Counted from the first letter of the stretch, positions 35,351 to 45,221 are shown. The stretch is 64,000 bases of DNA from Mucilaginibacter gracilis (GCF_003633615.1 NZ_RBKU01000001.1:2480001-2544000); one strand, 5' to 3'. Notes: a model not told the origin generated them from the letters alone. Program-made: numbers and translations.

Positions 35351-37528
35351 TTAGTTCCCTAATTCTAATTGGTTTTTCACTAAACGATAGTAGTCCCCCC
35401 TTAAAGCAGTTAGGACCTCATGGGTTCCTTGTTCAATAATACTGCCTTTATCAAGCACAATAATATTATCGGCATTACTTACGGTACTTAAACGGTGAGC
35501 AACAATAACCACCGTACGACCCGTAAAAAACTCGGAAAGATTATCCATGATTATTCGTTCATTATTTGCATCCAGCGCATTCGTTGCTTCATCGAAAAAT
35601 ATATATTCAGGATTTTTATACACCGCACGCGCAATAAGCATCCGTTGTTTTTGTCCCTGACTTATACCGTTTCCTTCAGCACCTATTTTAGTATTTAGTC
35701 CAAGCGGTAGGTTATCAATAAAATCCTGAATATTGGCTATCTTGATGGCATGTTGTAATTTATCCTTATCAGGATAATCATCACCAACCGCTATGTTACG
35801 GGCAATAGTATCCGAAAATATGAAACCCTCCTGCATTACTACTCCACATTGGCCGCGCCATGTTTTATAACTAATACCACTTAACGCCTGTTGGCCAACA
35901 CGTATCTCACCCTTTTCGGGTTCGTAAAAGCGAAGTAGTAATTTTAATATGGTAGTTTTTCCGCTACCGCTCATGCCTACAATGGCGGTTGTTTTGCCTT
36001 GCGGTATATATAAATCAACATGCTCTAAAACCGGATCATTGCCCGCCCCCGGATAACGGAATGTCAACTTATTTAAACTTAAACTTTTATCACTCGGTAG
36101 AATATGGTTCCAGTCTTTATCAACAGATTCTTCATCATCCATTTGGTGTATCTCGTTTAAACGCTCCAGGCTGATCTTTGCATCCTGAAAGCCTTGTATA
36201 AAACTTAGAAACTGTTGTATCGGACTATTTAGCTGTCCAATAATATATTGAACTGCTATCATGCCACCTAAGGTGAGGTTACCATCGATAACCGCTTTAG
36301 CACTCAAAAAAGTAATAGCCAGGTTGGTACTCTCATTGATAAAAGTAGAGCCACCTTGCTGGTATTGGCTCAATGCCAAACCTTTTACTTTAAATTTAAA
36401 TAAACGAGCCTGTAAATGCTCCCATTCCCAGCGCTTTTGTTGTTCGCAGTTGTTGAGCTTGATCTCTTGCATACCACTAACCAGTTGTACAATACTGCTT
36501 TGGTTTTTTGATGATATGTCGAAACTTTTGTAGTCCAGTTCGCGCCTGCTTTTTAAAAAGGCCAGTATCCAGGCAATATACAAGATGCTACTTACTGAAA
36601 AAACAAAAAAAATGATGACGTTATAATAAACCAGAACTACAGAAAATATAATGAGGTTAAATGCCGAAAATAAAGTATTTAATGTTGACCCTGTTAAAAA
36701 ACTTTCTATCCTTTTTTGATCGTTCATGCGCTGCATGATGTCGCCAGTCATCTTAGTATCAAAAAAACTCATGGGGAGTTTCATCAATTTGATCAGGAAA
36801 TCCGTGAGGATTGAGATGTTGACCCTTGTACTTACGTGCAATAATATCCAGGAGCGAATAAAATCGACACTAACGCGCCCTACGATCAACGCGGCTTGCG
36901 CAATTAGAATAATGTAAACAAAGTTGATGTTACGGGTATTAATACCAATATCAACTACCGATTGGGTTAAAAAAGGGGCTATCAATTGCAATGCGCTGCC
37001 TATACCCAAACCAAACAACAACTGAATAACCAATTGCCGGTAGGTAATTAAATAGCGCAGTAAAAATGACCAGCGGATTTCCGAACCTTTTTCATCTTCC
37101 TGCTCATAAAATTGTGGTGCGGGGCTTAAAAGCAATGCTATTCCTTCGCCTTTATCGGTATCGCTCAACCACTGGCGGTTAAAATCCTGCTCAGTTAAGG
37201 TAATTAAGCCTTTGCTCGGGTCGGCAATATGATATTTCCATTTTTTTATTTTGTACAAAACAACAAAGTGGTTTTGCCTCCAATGCAAAATGCAAGGTAA
37301 CTCTGCTTCTTTTAGCTGAACCGGATTTAACTTGACGCCCAACGAACGGAAACCAATTTTTTCCGCGGCATCACTAATACCCAATAGCGAAACACCTTCA
37401 CGATTAATCTCACACAGTTGACGTATCGTCTGTAGCTTGAAATTCCTACCAAAATACTTTGCGACCATGCGAAGGCAGGTTGGACCGCAATCCATTTGGT
37501 CGAGTTGTTTATAAAATGGAAAGTTCAA
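35351..37528 (-). CDS. C39 peptidase-containing ABC exporter (PCAT)
   Basis: A 725-residue exporter. The N-terminal C39 peptidase has Cys in QLDQMDCGPTCLRMVAKYFG, His in HWRQNHFVVLY and Asp in IADPSKG, so the catalytic triad looks complete. Six membrane helices occupy about 160-440. The ATPase has Walker A GMSGSGKTT, signature ISQGQKQRM, Walker B YIFFDEATNAL and an H-loop in VAHRLST. Such proteins cleave peptides after a double glycine and export the core. Two precursors with LGG leaders lie upstream in the same operon (39704, 46194). Confidence 0.95.
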   Translation of the reverse strand: MNFPFYKQLDQMDCGPTCLRMVAKYFGRNFKLQTIRQLCEINREGVSLLGISDAAEKIGFRSLGVKLNPVQLKEAELPCILHWRQNHFVVLYKIKKWKYHIADPSKGLITLTEQDFNRQWLSDTDKGEGIALLLSPAPQFYEQEDEKGSEIRWSFLLRYLITYRQLVIQLLFGLGIGSALQLIAPFLTQSVVDIGINTRNINFVYIILIAQAALIVGRVSVDFIRSWILLHVSTRVNISILTDFLIKLMKLPMSFFDTKMTGDIMQRMNDQKRIESFLTGSTLNTLFSAFNLIIFSVVLVYYNVIIFFVFSVSSILYIAWILAFLKSRRELDYKSFDISSKNQSSIVQLVSGMQEIKLNNCEQQKRWEWEHLQARLFKFKVKGLALSQYQQGGSTFINESTNLAITFLSAKAVIDGNLTLGGMIAVQYIIGQLNSPIQQFLSFIQGFQDAKISLERLNEIHQMDDEESVDKDWNHILPSDKSLSLNKLTFRYPGAGNDPVLEHVDLYIPQGKTTAIVGMSGSGKTTILKLLLRFYEPEKGEIRVGQQALSGISYKTWRGQCGVVMQEGFIFSDTIARNIAVGDDYPDKDKLQHAIKIANIQDFIDNLPLGLNTKIGAEGNGISQGQKQRMLIARAVYKNPEYIFFDEATNALDANNERIIMDNLSEFFTGRTVVIVAHRLSTVSNADNIIVLDKGSIIEQGTHEVLTALRGDYYRLVKNQLELGN

Positions 37529-37573
37529 AGTATATTATAATTAGGAGTAACTAAATTTACAAAAAGAACTATT

Positions 37574-37609
37574 GAGAATACCTCAAGCATTGCTTGGTGT
37601 AATATTCTC
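37574..37609 (-). terminator. Hairpin after the Cys-rich small gene
   Basis: GAGAATA/TATTCTC outer arms and CAAGC/GCTTG inner arms are followed on the minus strand by TTCTTTTTG. The hairpin lies between the small gene and the ABC exporter and may be a partial terminator that lowers downstream expression. Confidence 0.5.
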
Positions 37610-37895
37610 AAAACTCATCGCAACAAATCACCGCATCCGTTACATCTTCTCTACCTGTATCAGACTTATAAGCATAGGTGGCACATCCTTGACCATCGGT
37701 TGCTTTGCAATTGGGGCCCGTGAAAAGACACTGAGTCTCGGTAATCATGGATTTTGGCCGATCCAACGGGCCTCCATAGCCATCTGTTAGATAAATCGTC
37801 TTGCCATTAGAATTTTCAATATCGACGTTTATTGTATATCTATTTTGGGCAACACAGCTACTGGTTATAATAATAAAAAAGATACTTGTCTTCAT
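37608..37895 (-). CDS. Secreted Cys-rich small protein, possible chimera
   Basis: A 95-residue protein. Residues 1-50 look like the start of a DUF4369/TlpA-type protein (signal MKTSIFFIIITSSCVAQ, then YTINVDIENSNGKTIYLTDG). Residues 51-95 hold five cysteines (QCLFTGPNCKATDGQGC ... VICCDEF) and resemble the core of a peptide precursor rather than a thioredoxin. There is no LGG leader. A recombination joining a thioredoxin gene start to a peptide core is one explanation; a genuine Sec-secreted disulfide peptide is another. It lies just before the exporter gene. Confidence 0.6.
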   Translation of the reverse strand: MKTSIFFIIITSSCVAQNRYTINVDIENSNGKTIYLTDGYGGPLDRPKSMITETQCLFTGPNCKATDGQGCATYAYKSDTGREDVTDAVICCDEF

Positions 37896-38139
37896 AAAAA
37901 TAAATTACAGGACATCAATTTCGTTTAGTTAGCGAAAAGGTAAAAATCCAACCGCAGTTAGTAAACTGTGTTTACGAATCTGTGTGCTTTGTAGTCCCCG
38001 ACTACAGTAAGATACATAATAGCTAATCTTATACGCCCATATTAATAGTTTGTTTTATGGGTGGGATGGTAATAATCACCTCGTTTACATCGCTTTCCGG
38101 TTCAGAGACATTCGAAAAGCAGAGACAACGAATAACTTG

Positions 38140-39609
38140 TTACTTTTCGAATCGAATATTAGCGTTTTTCATAGCGTCTTCAATATTTTTATTCATAAAA
38201 TTGACATCCTGGGGTTTAGGCAAAGCATTTGCTATTATTTCTCCAGTTGATGTCATTAGGATATATCTGGGAATTGTTTTGACATTTAACTGGCTGAGAA
38301 GTATGGGTTTTACGGAAAAATCAAATAGATATTGATTTCCTGAAAGGTTATACTTTTTAAGTGCAGCATGCCAGTCATCTTTACTTTTATCTTCTGAAAG
38401 GCTGATGAAAGCAATTTTAGAGTGGTATTTGTTTTCAAGTTCCTTTAAATAAGGAATCTGTATGACACAAGGTCCACACCAACTTGCCCATAGATCGACG
38501 AATATCAGTTTGTTTTTATATTGATTTAATATAGAAGATAACGTGCGGCTTTCTCCGGTTGGATCAATCACAAGTGCCCCCAGTGCGACTTGTGATAAAA
38601 CGATGTTTGCTGTGGGCTCTACTTTTTGTTTAGTCAAATAAAGCTCTGTAACCCCCTTTATGTACTCGGCATCTTTGCAAATCATCTTATATTTTTCGAA
38701 AATTTCCTGATAATTATCCGGCTCTTTATCCAGAAAGCGAATTAATAATGATGTAAGAAAATAGTCTTTTACCTTACTATCTGTGCTATATTCCTGAATG
38801 ATGTCAAAATCTTCTTCAATCTTTTTCGTTGAATACCGATGACCAAGTTTAGTGCTCAGATAATAGTTGAAATAACTGTATGCTGCGGAATTTAAATACT
38901 GAGAAGTGCTGATTCCAGGCCAATCATATTTTTGATCATCTGCTTCTTTTAAAAATGCGGTCGTTAAAGAGTCTTTTGGTGGATTAATTGAGAACGACAT
39001 ATTAATATAGCCAAAATAGGTGCCAATAATTTCTCTTTTGGCTACAGTTTTGAAGTCCTCACTTAAACCTGGATTCTTTTTAATAAAATCATTTAGGAAA
39101 TCTAGCCTTTGATTACAAAGGTCTTTGACCAATTTCCTTTTGTAGTTACTATCAAACTTATTATCAATTAAAAAGGGAAGATCTCCCATCTTAAATGTCT
39201 TCTTTTCCAATAGTGAAAAAAATATATTATAAGAGTGACTCGATATTACATCTGATTGGTAGTAGCTATCCGTCTGAAAGGAGCCGTTGAAAGATTGCCT
39301 CGGAATAGATAATTCACTAACATTAATAATAAGAGAATCTCCAGGAACAACATAGGTTTCGACGTAATCAAGACAACTGACATAAATGACCATTGGCCCA
39401 TCAATAATAACTTCCTGACTAAAATGACGTGTTTTGTCGATCGGGATATGCGCTAAGGATATCCAACCTTCAATAGGGTCCCTTAACGGAGATGAAACAT
39501 TAACATATTTAATATTGTCATTGGCTACGAGTCCCTTGATTAAAACAGTTTTTTTGGGAAAAACTAAAGTGCTAAAAAGGCAAAAGAAAAATGTTAACGC
39601 TGACTTCAT
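38140..39609 (-). CDS. TlpA-like thioredoxin with long N-terminal domain (CGPC)
   Basis: A 489-residue exported protein with a short signal peptide (ALTFFFCLFSTLVFP). About 330 residues of a poorly conserved N-terminal region include a DUF4369-like start. A C-terminal TlpA/AhpC-type thioredoxin domain has FVDLWASWCGPCVIQIPYLKELE near 375 and the cis-Pro region NVKTIPRYILM. It would act as a periplasmic thiol-disulfide oxidoreductase. One of three such genes in this cluster, each with a different CxxC motif, implying several redox steps or substrates. Confidence 0.88.
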   Translation of the reverse strand: MKSALTFFFCLFSTLVFPKKTVLIKGLVANDNIKYVNVSSPLRDPIEGWISLAHIPIDKTRHFSQEVIIDGPMVIYVSCLDYVETYVVPGDSLIINVSELSIPRQSFNGSFQTDSYYQSDVISSHSYNIFFSLLEKKTFKMGDLPFLIDNKFDSNYKRKLVKDLCNQRLDFLNDFIKKNPGLSEDFKTVAKREIIGTYFGYINMSFSINPPKDSLTTAFLKEADDQKYDWPGISTSQYLNSAAYSYFNYYLSTKLGHRYSTKKIEEDFDIIQEYSTDSKVKDYFLTSLLIRFLDKEPDNYQEIFEKYKMICKDAEYIKGVTELYLTKQKVEPTANIVLSQVALGALVIDPTGESRTLSSILNQYKNKLIFVDLWASWCGPCVIQIPYLKELENKYHSKIAFISLSEDKSKDDWHAALKKYNLSGNQYLFDFSVKPILLSQLNVKTIPRYILMTSTGEIIANALPKPQDVNFMNKNIEDAMKNANIRFEK

Positions 39610-39703
39610 ATTAAAAATTAAAATTGTTCGGTAGGGAATATTGTAGATTGGGATGCGTTTCTAAGAAGCGATGAGTTTAACCCATCGCTATCTATAGCAC
39701 TAA

Positions 39704-39940
39704 TTATTCTGCACCAGTTGCACCAGGGCAATCTATACCACTTGGGTAAGTTTGACTGTAAGCATCTGAATAAGCGACATAGTCAGCAGCGCCTTGTGCC
39801 GCATCAGCATTATCAGCAGTAAAACTTATGTTGTGCGATTTGCCGTCTTGTCCTATATATTTACATACAAATACAACCGGCGCATTGCCACCTAAAACAT
39901 TTTTCATTGCAACTCTACTGAGTTTCATAAACTTTTCCAT
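39704..39940 (-). CDS. Double-glycine-leader peptide precursor A
   Basis: 78 residues from ATG 39940. The leader MEKFMKLSRVAMKNVLGG ends in a GG cleavage site for the C39 exporter. The core begins NAPVVFVCKYIGQ, contains two cysteines (one early, one in IDCPG) and a small-residue-rich middle. The leader type (K-L-S-R-x-x-M-K-N-V-L-G-G) is the Bacteroidota natural-product precursor form. An in-frame ATG at 39976 would give a 12-residue longer leader. The 157-bp segment around the leader is nearly identical to that of precursor B, while the cores are unrelated. Confidence 0.85.
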   Translation of the reverse strand: MEKFMKLSRVAMKNVLGGNAPVVFVCKYIGQDGKSHNISFTADNADAAQGAADYVAYSDAYSQTYPSGIDCPGATGAE

Positions 39941-40044
39941 AAATAAATTGTGTGTAGTTTTAATTAGCTTTGCCATTACCACGCCCCGGCAATTTGGGCG
40001 GTATGTATTGTTAAAGTGCATACTTCTTTACTTTGGCCAAAAGT
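39888..40044 (-). repeat. 157-bp leader cassette, copy A
   Basis: Positions 39888-40044 match 46333-46489 with four substitutions and no gaps. The repeat covers the untranslated upstream region, a CGCCC/GGGCG mini-hairpin and the 18-residue leader coding sequence, and ends at the GG codons. Confidence 0.9.
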
Positions 40045-40057
40045 GCTTTTATGTATA

Positions 40058-41146
40058 TCAATATAATGCTCCAAACTTATTTCCAAAAAGGGATATTAAT
40101 TTGTTATCAAGCCACGACTCTCTCATGTTTAAATTTACGATTGTTTCATCTGGCCCAATTAAGATACTTGTTGGCACAGAGTTGAAATTATATAATGTCA
40201 TTAAATCACCGTATAATCCTTGTGGATTTATCAATTGAATCCAGGGATTGCCATCTTCTTTTAAAGCTTTTTTCCATTTTTTTTTATCAGAATCTATGGA
40301 AATGCCAATCACTTCAAATCCCGATGATTTGTATAAGTTATAAGCAGTTTTTAAATGAGGGAAATCTTGTCGGCACGGATTACACCAGGAAGCCCAAAAT
40401 TCAAGGAGAATATATTTGTTATTTTTGCCGATGAAGCTCGACAGTTTAACAGATTTACCCGAAGTATCTTGAAGTGTATAGTCAGAAAAAGCGGCACCTA
40501 CGTTACATTTATTATATATTTCAATCTTTGCAGCCAACTCAATTAATTCCGGATTGTTTTTTTGGTTGCGGAGCAACATATTATAAATTATTTTAATTTC
40601 GGCTGTTGTAAAACGATATAAATATTTTTTCGCTACAAATGTTGCAACCGGACTTGTTTGATTTTCGCTTATAAAAGTTATAGTGTTTTTATTTACTATG
40701 GCTTTAACGCTATCCAACTGCATTACTATTTTGATGCCTCCGGAGACATATTTTTGTGAATTTGGTTTGATCGACTTGTTGTAATTCACGTATTTATAAA
40801 AAAGTGATGCATATTCTTTTTGAATAACAGCCGTTTTTGCCAAATAGTTAGTTAATATATTGTGGGATGCGGAACCACTTACTTTAAGCTTTGTATAAGG
40901 GTAAATGCCTTCAACAATATCAGAATATGGAGGGATGTCGGCAAAATTCGCATCTAAATTAATTTCCGAATTTTCTACGAATAAGCATATAGCAGGCGTT
41001 GAACTTAATAACTCTTTGCCATCGTTTGTTAAAAATATGGTTAAAAGTTGCGGTTCGTTTACGTGTCCTGTTAAAGTGAATGTATCATTATTAATGACTG
41101 TACTGTCAATTACATTGGTAATAATGTTACCATTTACATTTTTTAC
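40058..41146 (-). pseudogene. TlpA-like thioredoxin (CNPC), 3' part, split by IS630
   Basis: An open frame continues from the IS630 edge (41146) to the stop at 40058, 362 codons. It covers the DUF4369 beta-sandwich (DTFTLTGHVNEPQLLTIFL) and a helical linker. A TlpA domain has LLEFWASWCNPCRQDFPHLK and cis-Pro NSVPTSILIG. The start is on the far side of the IS630 element (42348-42497). Removing the IS and one TA copy joins the two parts in frame to a 412-residue exported thioredoxin. In its present state only internal starts lacking a signal peptide are possible. Confidence 0.92.
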
Positions 41147-41148
41147 TA

Positions 41149-42347
41149 GTGTTAAGTTAAATATAATATGACGTATAAAAGCGTATATTTGTAAAACAAA
41201 TTACAGATGGTACGTTATACGATAAAACTTACAAAAGAGGAGGTTGGAGAGTTATACTCGATAATCAACAAGGGCTCCCATAGTTCTCAAACATTCCGGA
41301 CAGCCTATATACTATTGAATTGTGATGAAGGGGAATATGCGGAGAAAATAACAAATGAACAGATCAGCAAAGTCCTGAAAGTAGGGATGCGAACGATAGA
41401 CCGGGTGAAGAAAAAGTTTATTGAAGAGGGTTTTGAAGGTGTTTTAGATCGTCGCCCCACCAGCCGTGTTTATGAAACAAAATCAGATGGCGATGTAGAA
41501 GCGAAGCTGGTTGCCTTGTGTTGCAGCGAGCCGCCTGAGGGGTTTGCTAAATGGTCATTAAGGCTACTCGCCGATAAAATGGTAGAGTTGGAATATGTAG
41601 AAAGTATTTCGCATGTAACAGTAAGAAGTGTGCTTAAAAAAACGAACTTAAGCCTTGGAAAGTAAAGGGCTGGGTAATACCACCGGAAAAAAGCAGCGAA
41701 TTTGTAGCCAATATGGAACGCGTATTGGATGTATACAAAAAACCTTATGATGAGGAATTTCCGGTTGTATGTATGGATGAGTCGCCAAAACAATTGATAG
41801 AAGAAGGGCAGCCCTCTCAAGCCATGAAGCCTGGCCAGGAGGCAAGAGTAGATTACGAGTACATAAGGCATGGGGTAGTCAATATATTTATGGCCAACGA
41901 GCCTTTGAGGGGCAAGCGCTTTGTAGAAATTACGGCGTTTAAAACCAAAAAGGACTGGGCTTTATTCGTAAAAAGAATAGCAGATGAATGGTACCCGACA
42001 GCGAAAAAAATAACTTTAGTAATGGACAATTTTAAAACCCATTCGGCCTCTGCATTTTACGAGACATTTGAACCAGCCGAAGCCAAAAGGCTATGGGATA
42101 GGTTTGAGTTTGTTTATACGCCCAAGCATGGAAGCTGGCTCAATATGGCCGAGATAGAATTGCATGTATTGAATGGGCAATGCCTAAACAGGCATATTTC
42201 AACAATGCTGAAGATCAATGAAGAGGTAGCGGCATGGCAACACAACAGAAATAATAAGAACAGCAAAATTAACTGGCAGTTCGAAAATAAAGATGCGCGA
42301 ATAAAACTGAAAAGACTTTATCCGTCATTACACGATTAACATAACAC
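41149..42347 (+). mobile_element. IS630-family insertion sequence, 1199 bp
   Basis: Terminal inverted repeats begin GTGTTA(A/T)GTTAA at both ends. The element is flanked by the TA duplication (41147-41148 and 42348-42349) characteristic of IS630/Tc1 transposition. It encodes a two-frame transposase. It is inserted in a thioredoxin gene of the peptide cluster. Confidence 0.93.
41207..42339 (+). CDS. IS630 transposase made by -1 frameshift
   Basis: Two frames make one transposase. Frame 1 (41207-41665) encodes the helix-turn-helix N-terminal part. Frame 2 (-1 relative; ATG at 41713, but open upstream) encodes the DDE domain with VVCMDESPKQL, TLVMDNFKTH and HGSWLNMAEIE, so all three acidic residues are present. 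The switch probably occurs at a run of seven A (CTTAAAAAAACG near 41635-41645), after which the frame reads NELKPWKVKGWVIPP, the family's expected sequence. Programmed frameshifting is known in IS630 elements; a disabling deletion is the alternative. Confidence 0.88.
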
Positions 42348-42497
42348 TAGATAAGCTTTTAAATTTATTTTGCAACCAGCAACGTGCACATCAATTTTAA
42401 AACCGGCTTTGCAAACGTGAAAAAAGAAAACTAAACATGTTATTAAAAATGCAGCAACTATTGCCTTATTGTGCTTTGAAATGTTAGAAGTATTCAT
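42348..42497 (-). pseudogene. TlpA-like thioredoxin, 5' part (signal peptide)
   Basis: ATG at 42497 opens 50 codons containing a signal peptide (IVAAFLITCLVFFFHVCKA) and the first strands of a DUF4369 domain (FKIDVHVAGCKINLKAYL). The frame is broken at codon 50 by the IS630 element. With the element removed it continues as VKNVNGNIITNV in the 40058-41146 segment. Confidence 0.9.
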
Positions 42498-42553
42498 GTT
42501 TACAAAAGGTAATTTAAATATCGAATATTATAACGTATATTTAATGTAACTTA

Positions 42554-43529
42554 ACCCGTAGTGCATTATAAAGAAAGTTGTTCATTTCGCCAATAAATGG
42601 TATATTGTATTGACTGACAATCAATTACAAACATGAACAACTTGATTCAAAATTACACTTTTATTTTAGAAGAGTTTAGGAAACTGTCAATAAAAGAGGA
42701 CTTTTATTACAAACCAGTAAGGCCAAGACTGTCTGATTTAGAGTTAATTACGTTAAATTTGACCGCTGAATATTGTGGAATAGATTCTGAATATCAGTTA
42801 TTTAGAAACCTGAAAGGTACCCCGCTTGATATCTTGATCGAACGAAGTGTTTACAATAAGAGAAAAAGAAAATTGTTCCCGCACATAAATGAGGTGAGAA
42901 AAAAGCTTGTTCAGAAACTGAACGCTGTCCAGGACTGTTTCATTGTCGATTCAATGCCTTTAGAGGTATGTAAAAATGCCCGTGCAGCAAGAAGTAAAAT
43001 CTGCAAAGAACAGGAATACGCTTTTCCAAACCATGGTTTTTGTGCTGCGCAAAGTTCGAGGTATTATGGATACAAACTGCATGCAGTTTGTTCAGTAGAT
43101 GGTGTTTTTGAGAACTTTGACCTAAGCCCTGCTTCCGTACATGACATACATTACCTGAAAGATATACAACAACAAATGACTGATTGCGTGCTACTTGGAG
43201 ACAAAGGCTATTTGTCCGCAGAGGTACAGGTCAATCTTTTTGAATCTGTAAACATTAGATTGGAAACCCCGATGAGAAACAATCAAAAGAAATTCAAACC
43301 GTATCCATACCTATTCAAAAAATCAAGGAAAAGGATTGAAACGCTATTTTCGCAACTGTGCGATCAGTTTATGATCAGAAGAAATTATGCCAAAACTTTT
43401 GAGGGGTTTAAGACAAGGACGTTAAGTAAAATAACTGCCCTGACCACCATTCAATACCTCAACAAATTTATCTTTAAAAGGAACATGAATCACATTAAAA
43501 TAAATTTAGTCTGATAATGCACTACGGGT
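42554..43529 (+). mobile_element. IS982-family insertion sequence, 976 bp
   Basis: The 16-bp perfect terminal inverted repeats are ACCCGTAGTGCATTAT (42554-42569) and its complement at 43514-43529. A 7-bp target duplication TAACTTA flanks them (42547-42553 and 43530-43536). It is inserted between two thioredoxin genes, about 57 bp upstream of the start codon of the split one, so it may have separated that gene from its promoter or operon. Confidence 0.95.
42633..43514 (+). CDS. IS982 family transposase
   Basis: A 293-residue DDE transposase. It has the family start (PRLSDLELITLNLTAEYCGIDSEYQLF), catalytic Asp in CFIVDSMPLEVC and LLGDKGYLS, and Glu in KRIETLFSQLCDQFMIRRNYA. The C-terminal region ends in ITALTTIQYLNKF. 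It appears intact and lies within perfect terminal repeats, so the element may be active. Confidence 0.95.
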   Translation: MNNLIQNYTFILEEFRKLSIKEDFYYKPVRPRLSDLELITLNLTAEYCGIDSEYQLFRNLKGTPLDILIERSVYNKRKRKLFPHINEVRKKLVQKLNAVQDCFIVDSMPLEVCKNARAARSKICKEQEYAFPNHGFCAAQSSRYYGYKLHAVCSVDGVFENFDLSPASVHDIHYLKDIQQQMTDCVLLGDKGYLSAEVQVNLFESVNIRLETPMRNNQKKFKPYPYLFKKSRKRIETLFSQLCDQFMIRRNYAKTFEGFKTRTLSKITALTTIQYLNKFIFKRNMNHIKINLV

Positions 43530-43632
43530 TAACTTAATAGTTATTTATCATATCTGCCACAATCACAATTGCGCGCCTGTAGCATTTTAATAATAGTTTT
43601 CAAATCTCGTAGTAGCGATATTTTAAGAGATT

Positions 43633-44997
43633 TTATTCTGTTGCAATGGAATTATTTTTGTGTAACAGAGTCTCAATGTACTCTACTGTTTTTTTATTAG
43701 ATGGCAGAGTTCCCCTAATTTCACTAATTATAAAATTTTTGTTTATAAAGACAGTTCTCGGTATCTCTTTAACTGAATAGGAGGGAATACTTGATCTGTT
43801 TAATAATACTTGAATACCTGGAAGTTTATGATTGTTAACGTATGTTTTCCATTTTTTTTTATCATCGTCTATCGAAACACCGATAAGAACTACATTGGGA
43901 TCATCTTTATATTTATCCACAAGTGCTACCCAATATTTTAGTTCCTCTAAACAAGGTATACACCAGGTTGCCCAAAAATCAACAACGATAACTTTACCCC
44001 TGAAATCGTTGAGATTTACGGGCTCTCCTTTTAAGTTTCGGGCCGAAAAATTTATTGCGCTATCTCCGTTTCCGAAAGCTAATAAGTTATTATAAACATT
44101 TTTTTCTATCTCTCTATAAGTAGGGTTTTTAATTTCGTTAATACTTGAAATATAAGATTTGATTTTATCTTTATCCTTCAAATTCACCATCGTTTTATAA
44201 ACGTTTTTTGCTTTAACGTAGTCTGTAATTTGCTCATAACCAGGAGTGTTTTCGTTATTGTTATCAACTATATATTCAATCACATTTCGATAAACGGCCA
44301 AATCTAAAAAGGCTGGGTTTATAAAGTCTTTGGCATATTTATTAATATATGGATTGGCTACTGACCTAAACTCCTCATCGAATTTTTTTAAAGAATCGAC
44401 TGGGATTTTATGAATTGAAGGATAATAAAATCTAATAAAAGTTATGCTTCTAATAACATCGGCCCGAATTCGGCCCATTTCCAAGGCTCTAAATTTAGGG
44501 GATATGTTTTTATAGTTTTGAAGTTCATTTTCTTTTTGGTCCGCAGCATTGATGATATAATCAATAGTCTGCTGTACTGTTGGCTTAATATGAGTACCGG
44601 ATTCCAAAAAAGATCCAGCTTTCGGAAACAATGTATTTTTCAGGAAATTATTTTCTTCACTATGGGTTCCTTTAAAAACTGCATCAGCATGTTTTTTGTG
44701 GTCAATTAGCATGTATAAGCTATCACCTGGCGATAAGTATAATATATTACGTCCTATTCGATAATAATTTGGCTCGTATAAATTAAACGTAATAGAAAAC
44801 CTACCTGCGCTATCGGTGGAAATGATTAACCCGGTAGGGGAGTTCTTAATATCGGAAATTGCGGATTGGTCTTCAATTTCTACTTGACGATCAAAATTCT
44901 TTAACGTCCCGAACAAACTAACCTTAGATATTTTTTGCCCATTCACCTGTAAGGCCGCAAAAAAGAATAATAGGAAGAAGATTTTGTTTTGATGCAT
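43633..44997 (-). CDS. TlpA-like thioredoxin with DUF4369 domain (CIPC)
   Basis: A 454-residue exported protein with a signal peptide (FFLLFFFAALQVNGQ). It has an N-terminal DUF4369-like beta domain (KVSLFGTLKNF ... SLYMLIDHKKHADAVFKGTHSEE), a helical middle and a C-terminal TlpA domain with VVDFWATWCIPCLEELKYW near 340 and KEIPRTVFIN at the cis-Pro loop. Third thioredoxin of the cluster. CIPC is an uncommon active site whose redox potential is not predictable by eye. Confidence 0.9.
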   Translation of the reverse strand: MHQNKIFFLLFFFAALQVNGQKISKVSLFGTLKNFDRQVEIEDQSAISDIKNSPTGLIISTDSAGRFSITFNLYEPNYYRIGRNILYLSPGDSLYMLIDHKKHADAVFKGTHSEENNFLKNTLFPKAGSFLESGTHIKPTVQQTIDYIINAADQKENELQNYKNISPKFRALEMGRIRADVIRSITFIRFYYPSIHKIPVDSLKKFDEEFRSVANPYINKYAKDFINPAFLDLAVYRNVIEYIVDNNNENTPGYEQITDYVKAKNVYKTMVNLKDKDKIKSYISSINEIKNPTYREIEKNVYNNLLAFGNGDSAINFSARNLKGEPVNLNDFRGKVIVVDFWATWCIPCLEELKYWVALVDKYKDDPNVVLIGVSIDDDKKKWKTYVNNHKLPGIQVLLNRSSIPSYSVKEIPRTVFINKNFIISEIRGTLPSNKKTVEYIETLLHKNNSIATE

Positions 44998-45221
44998 TTA
45001 TGTAATATTAAAAAAAAATTTACAAAACTTCCCTATACCATATTGGTTACAAGTAAGAACAATTGCTGGCGTGGCTAGGATTTCACTATTTAGTTATAAC
45101 GTTATTGCCAATGTATATTTGCCCCAAAAATCTGTTGGATAAACCATGTTCATATTTTGGAGTGGTTATGTCCTAAATTATAATTTACTCCGTCAGGCGA
45201 TAAATGCTTCAATTCGCGTTT

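Noticed and set aside
37608..37895. Third GG-leader precursor
   Set aside because: No LGG leader is present; the N-terminus is a Sec-type signal followed by a DUF4369-like start, so it was kept as a separate Cys-rich protein.
40905..41171. Plus-strand open frame beside IS630
   Set aside because: It is antisense to the DUF4369 domain of the split thioredoxin gene, whose frame is continuous through it.
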